Part shown: positions 59,284-64,000 of the stretch, piece after piece
Numbering within the stretch: the stretch's first letter is position 1
Layout of the letters: each line of letters begins with the position of its first letter
Assembly: GCA_003864495.1 (NCBI GenBank)
Contig: ML133457.1
Span: 806,001-870,000 of the forward strand
Direction of reading: 5' to 3'
DNA length: 64,000 nt
From: Nemopilema nomurai
Lineage: Eukaryota > Cnidaria > Scyphozoa > Rhizostomeae > Rhizostomatidae
The notes under the pieces: generated by a model
Told to the model about the DNA's origin: nothing
The model's database searches: none
Seen by the model: the letters and a program-made list of their open reading frames with translations, nothing else
Position numbers and translations under genes: made by a program

Positions 59284-62200
59284 ACCCCTGTTATTTCTTT
59301 TAGATCTGTCACCAAACTATGCTGTCACATTATGAAGTAAGTGTCAGGTTAACCAAAACCATTGCTCCTGCAGCGTAGACAATTCATTCATTCCACCAAG
59401 ATTCATTAGCTCGTTGTCTATATTTCTCCTTTAATATTTTCAATATTCACAATCTAACTATAGTTACATATTTTCAAGACCAGTTAATTCACTAATTAAA
59501 AAGTCAAATCATTTTTCCGTTGCATCTGATCAAGGAATGTCTTTCCCATCAGCATGAGTAATCCAATCAGCATTTCTCGACAATTCAAATCAATTCACAA
59601 GGCTTTAAATGCTACGCCACTTTACAAACACTTTAGATCCTTTGATTATGATCTATACTTCGCCACTATAAACTGTGTGATTCGATTTGCCATATCATAT
59701 ACCCTGCATAAGCGGCGATATTAGACGCTGCGTATACTCCAAAACATACAGAATCTTGCTCAAAGTTTCTTGTCAATCCAGTGTAAAAATACTCGCGTGA
59801 AGCTATATGTAGCTTAAAAGCACATCTTCTTAACAAAATGTGGTCTGGATGTTGAAAACCTCAGCGTTAAAAAGATCAACTGAAATCCCGTCTCAGAATC
59901 CTGTGCATTCACCTACCAGGGACACATCGAATCCGTTGCTAAGTTGTCGCATAACAGTATGGAAGACGAATGAAATTCTGACACCAACTGTAGCATTCAA
60001 AGAAACTTCTGTGAATCGACTCAAATCACATGTATGGTCAATCATAGCAGTCCAGTAGCATCCTATGTGTCCTCGATGACATTTGATTTCAGGCAGGCAA
60101 TGTTTCTTTTATTTGCCGTACAAGTGCTGTGGTTTTAAGCAATGGCTGCAAAGTCTGACCATCCTTTGTTGGTGCTATCAACAGAAAAGCGGAGCTGCTT
60201 CTCGCGATTAGGCCATTTCAGAAACCTGACGTTGCAGGTACAATGAAGACCAGTACCTCGCAAGTTTGATTAGTTCAAAATCAATTGTTAAACATCTAAT
60301 CCTGTTCTTATGAAATCATGCCTCTTGCATGAAGCTACACTGGTTGTTTACAAAAAACTACGCTTTGCGGCGGAATGCTGGTTTAAAACATAATTCCATT
60401 TTCATAACCTCGAGAGCAGTAGGTTTATAAATTCGTCTAGCGTAATACTTATCTCTGAAATCACGAAATTTGACCATACTCTGTTTGGTTAGCGTTACAT
60501 TATTAAGAAGATAGTACGACTTTACGTGTCTTTATGACTAAACGAGACACGACCAGTCGCCACATAAACCTTTGGCAATTAATAATCAAAGCTCATTGTT
60601 AGTGAAGTTAGATCTCATTTTGGCTGGTTTTCAAAGGAACCGACGAAAAGCGGCCTAAACTGAGATAATGCTGACGACAGAGGGAAAGTTGCGTCTTACT
60701 AAATTAAAGCGCGAAAAGTAAAAGAACACATTTTATCAACAAAACTCTTGCTTGTCCAAAAACAAAAGGTACTCTATAGATTTAAATGTAGCAACTTTCT
60801 TTACTCTGTCTGCCAGTCGTGGTTCGTGTATTCAAAAAGTTTTCCTATTATCAGATTATTCGAATCTATATAGAAATCAAGTTACTCGCACAAGAACTTT
60901 TAGAAGAACTCAATAGAGAAGCGACGCTTTAAGGGCGGTTGACAAAAACCTTTTTAAAGCAGCATTCCTTTACATATAATAATTTTTAACCCAGTTTGTT
61001 GTTCTTTATCTTCTTTATTTTCATACTACAGTTGTAGTTGTAATAAATATTCGAATTTATTAAATTTAATGGAATTTTCGAAATGAAATGAACTGAGCAC
61101 TTAAAACGTTATCATTCTAGGCCCACAAACTACGTCGTGAGCCATTTGGTTCTCTACGCTTACGGATTAGAATCAATGAATTTCAACGAAGAAGCAATGA
61201 TAATTAGTCTTGTTGATACTTGTTTCATCGCTCAAAATCAAAATCAAGCAATAGTAATATTTGTAACTGGTATACCTTTTAGGACAAGGCAAAGGGATAC
61301 TCAGACACACTGGAAACACGCTTCTTGCACATCGACTCTCTTCAAGCGGATTATGAACTTATCCACTGCACGAATGATTGCACCCATATTCAAAACACAA
61401 ACACACTTCACATCATCCAAATTTACCCCTAGACAAAGGGCCTAAGGCGGCACGTTGGTACGGAGCAATACAATTCAATGATTCTTGAAAGGTCCTGAGC
61501 CGTCGGCAAAGCTGCTTGCCTTTTGAGGCTCAAGTCCTTTAGAATAGAGTGCTTAAATTTCAGGTAAGCCCTTAACACACAGTGAAATTTTCCAAGTAAC
61601 ATATGCAGCTTGTAATGGTACTTACGTCTAACCAATCATGCCCTCAAAAACGATTTCCTCCAGCAACTTCCACTTGAACTCCAGCTCCAAAAACATATGA
61701 TTTCAAAAAGCACCACCTGCATCTATTCTGCTTTGAGCTTGAAAACGTTTGAGTGGACTTGCAGCAAGTTCAAGAACACGCCAACAGAAGTCATGCAACT
61801 GATCAGCTTTAGGCAAAGATACTTCCCACGAAACGCTGTGTACGATGGGTGGCCGCTCCTTATTTAGAACGCATGAAGGCCTTCAGTTGAAATGAGATGG
61901 CATCTGCAGAAGAAGCACGAGAAAACAATCTCAAGGGATGGGTTTGCTGGTGCATAATGCCTTTGGACCGCTTTCTATGCAATCCAGGGGTGCTGTTTAT
62001 ACCCCTCAAGACTCACTGTTTATAGATTAGAATGCTATCAACATCCAGCAACAAATGCATTGATTATACGCTATTCCGCATACAACTGCACCCCTATCTT
62101 TGTTATACATGCACTGAATTGGACCAAATCAAACTAACCGGGCCTCAATCTCCCCCCTTCCGCAGTAAGACGAGGTATTTCGCAGTCCACGCGTAGAAAA

Positions 62201-62575
62201 TTTCAATTTGGTTTGTCAAGTGTTAATAAAATACCTATTTGGCATGGCTCTTTTCGTATCAGCTGATTCAGAATAGTTAGCTCTAGCTCTTTATCATAGG
62301 AAAATGTCTTGGTTTGCCAAATTTTCATTTGATATAGACATTTTTCAATTCCTTATTTAAACCATCCAGGCCTACAGCCACAAATTTTGCTTGGCAACAT
62401 AGGATGTAAGGTGGGTACTCTTGTAGTGATTTATTACTTACTTAATAACTAACGCTTATCATTTCCACATCAAGCTGACTAGCCTTTGCTCGTGCCTAGC
62501 TCTAGATTTTTCCATCAAATTACATCATCATTACATACTAACACACCCTTCGTCAGCCAAATTGTATTTTTAGCT
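59284..62575. other. Intergenic, no gene seen
   Basis: This may include the promoter of the minus-strand 675-residue gene. Open frames at 59840-60058 and 61137-61445 are short and unrelated to anything I know. Confidence 0.5.
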
Positions 62576-62578
62576 GAG

Positions 62579-62686
62579 GTATATAAATTTGCGCTGCTAG
62601 AGTAGAGAATTAATTAATTCCCAAGAAGTCAAGAACAGACGTCAAGACTCTTCTCTCCGCGATACTCTCCAAAGTTCAACGATTCG
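62579..62686 (+). promoter_or_regulatory. Possible TATA promoter and non-coding first exon
   Basis: GTATATAAAT at 62579-62588 is a good TATA box. About 25-30 bp downstream begins a segment without ATG that ends at a strong donor (GATTCG|GTAAGG, donor at 62687). This fits a TATA promoter with a 5' UTR exon for a plus-strand gene extending beyond the window. No coding partner exon is visible, so confidence is low. Confidence 0.35.
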
Positions 62687-62689
62687 GTA

Positions 62690-63419
62690 AGGCAATTCTT
62701 ATTTGTCACCTTTGTAATAATTTCCAAAGAACAGAAATAAGAACTATTAAACTCTCATTGACAAAAACATGACACCATAGTAAGAGCTCGCAAAATAAAA
62801 ACCAGTTTCTTCAAGGCAGCCGGTTTAGTTTTCTTTTAAAAAGGCATTTATCAAGGTAGAAGCTAAAAGGTTTTTTATGATATGGTTAAGAAACCTTTAA
62901 TGATTTCAAGAAAAATATCTTTACATGCATCCAGGTTGGCTACCATTTAAAAAAAGAATTAAAACTAAGTATACTGAAATATAACTGCCGCGCATAAGAA
63001 ACTATGATTTAAGATCGTCAAAAATATAAGCTCATCAAATTTGCATACTCCTGAATTAATTTATGCACTTGCAAATTACCTCTTGACAAATTCCATGATG
63101 AAGCGTGTTATATATTTGAGATCCTTCTATAAAACAACCTTACTCAAGTCATGCTGAAAGGTTTCTTATGTGAGCGTACCATTTCACATTAATATCAGAC
63201 TGTGGTTTCTTATCATGTGGTCTCTATTTTGCGGTCTATTTTTGTGTCAGAATTATCCAAAATTCACGATGGCAAGGGTTCACGAAAAACAGAAGCCATC
63301 AATTTAATATTCGTATCCACGTTATTAAACGTCAACATACAAATAGATGGGGTGGTTAGAGCTAGGCATAAAAGACCAAGGAAACTTTTTACAGTACCTA
63401 AAAAATGATGCTGAAAATG
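62690..63419. other. Non-coding stretch between the TATA candidate and the edge gene
   Basis: AT-rich with no recognisable feature. An open frame at 63202-63408 lacks family resemblance. Confidence 0.45.
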
Positions 63420-63945
63420 TCAAGCAATTGCTTGCCATTCGGTTAACACTTTAAGGCACTTTATTTTGGCAACTGAATCTAATTTAACACCATGAAAAGC
63501 TAAAGCTATAAAAGGAATATTTCCAACATGGATTTCTTTATAACCCGTTTTATACGCCAGCTCTGTTTGTCTTTTCTCATGCAAAGATTCTCTTGGTCCC
63601 AAAAGCACTTAATTGAACAGAGCAGCCAGTCGAATATAGCGTAATCTAATGCAAATCAAAGACACACTATATACCATCCAAGCATTCGGAAGATGGAAGA
63701 CGATAGAATGCTACGAGTTGTTCCTCTGTCTGACTGCTCACTGATTTGAGGCTACCAAGGTCCAACGCAGAGACATGGCACAAAGCATATTTCATGCCCA
63801 ACACTTCACTGTCCAGGTCAGCCTGTGTTGCAGTTGAGACCAGTGGCAACTTAAACTGCACCTTCTTGTCAAGTTGCAGAGGGCGCACCTGTATCTCTTT
63901 ACTCAAGGTGATAGTTCTTGGAACTTGTGTGCCAGTATCGCATTT
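63420..63945 (-). CDS. Two 3' exons of an unrecognised gene continuing past the right edge
   Basis: Exon 63945-63675 (acceptor TGTGACAG, donor GTATAT) and terminal exon 63607-63420 join in phase 1 and give about 152 residues before the stop. The first part reads KCDTGTQVPRTITLSKEIQV and contains ATQADLDSEVLGMKYALCHV. The last part reads LLGPRESLHEKRQTELAYKT then GYKEIHVGNIPF. The order LGP-x-KRQ-x-E-L-x-x-x-x-G-Y-x-x-I-x-V-x-x-x-P-F is loosely reminiscent of the RAP domain of FASTK-family mitochondrial RNA proteins. That is only a weak suggestion. The 5' part lies outside the window. Confidence 0.5.
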
Positions 63946-64000
63946 CTGTCACAAATATTATCGCTATTTGCCACAAATGATGTTTGTGCCACAATTTCTA

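Noticed and set aside
1..64000. tRNA, rRNA or other structured RNA genes
   Set aside because: I scanned for tRNA B-box and cloverleaf patterns by eye and found none convincing. A covariance-model search was not possible.

Overview
The window looks like nuclear DNA of an animal, most likely a marine invertebrate and best guessed as an anthozoan cnidarian. It is AT-rich, its genes have introns with regular GT-AG junctions, they encode typical metazoan proteins (carotenoid oxygenase, RAD51AP1, ELOVL, SEA-domain mucin, THAP protein), and intergenic DNA and introns are full of short DNA transposons and minisatellites. The phylum is inference; no single gene here proves it.

Layout. 1-3.7 kb: no confident gene. 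3.7-13.4 kb (+): a membrane mucin with about 55 copies of a 34-residue Ser/Thr-rich repeat, two SEA-like domains, one transmembrane helix and a cytoplasmic tail. 14.6-16.6 kb: two inverted-repeat elements. 17.5-20.8 kb (-): an intact three-exon carotenoid cleavage oxygenase (copy A). 21.4-24.5 kb: a decayed THAP-domain DNA transposon with a hAT-like element inside it, marked by an exact 8-bp target duplication. 24.9-28.4 kb (+): a seven-exon RAD51AP1 homologue with an E2F-like promoter site. 29-31.3 kb: a hAT-type MITE and a second repeat cluster. 33.4-37.8 kb (+): carotenoid oxygenase copy B, an inverted duplicate of copy A with one frame-breaking base in exon 2. 38.9-40.8 kb: MITEs. 42.2-46.4 kb (+): a seven-exon very-long-chain fatty acid elongase. 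50.4-53.6 kb (+): a five-exon, membrane-anchored JmjC/cupin-like Fe(II) oxygenase. 54.8-55.4 kb: a PIF/Harbinger-type element. 57.3-59.3 kb (-): an uninterrupted reading frame for a 675-residue, mostly disordered protein with C-terminal zinc-finger-like motifs. 62.6 kb: a possible TATA promoter. 63.4-63.9 kb (-): the last two exons of an unrecognised gene that runs past the right edge.

The genes do not form one pathway. The strongest organising feature is the head-to-head inverted carotenoid oxygenase pair enclosing RAD51AP1. The 3' ends of the two copies are almost identical while their 5' coding parts have diverged, which suggests recent gene conversion. Exon coordinates were assigned by eye from splice sites, reading phase and homology, not from transcripts.
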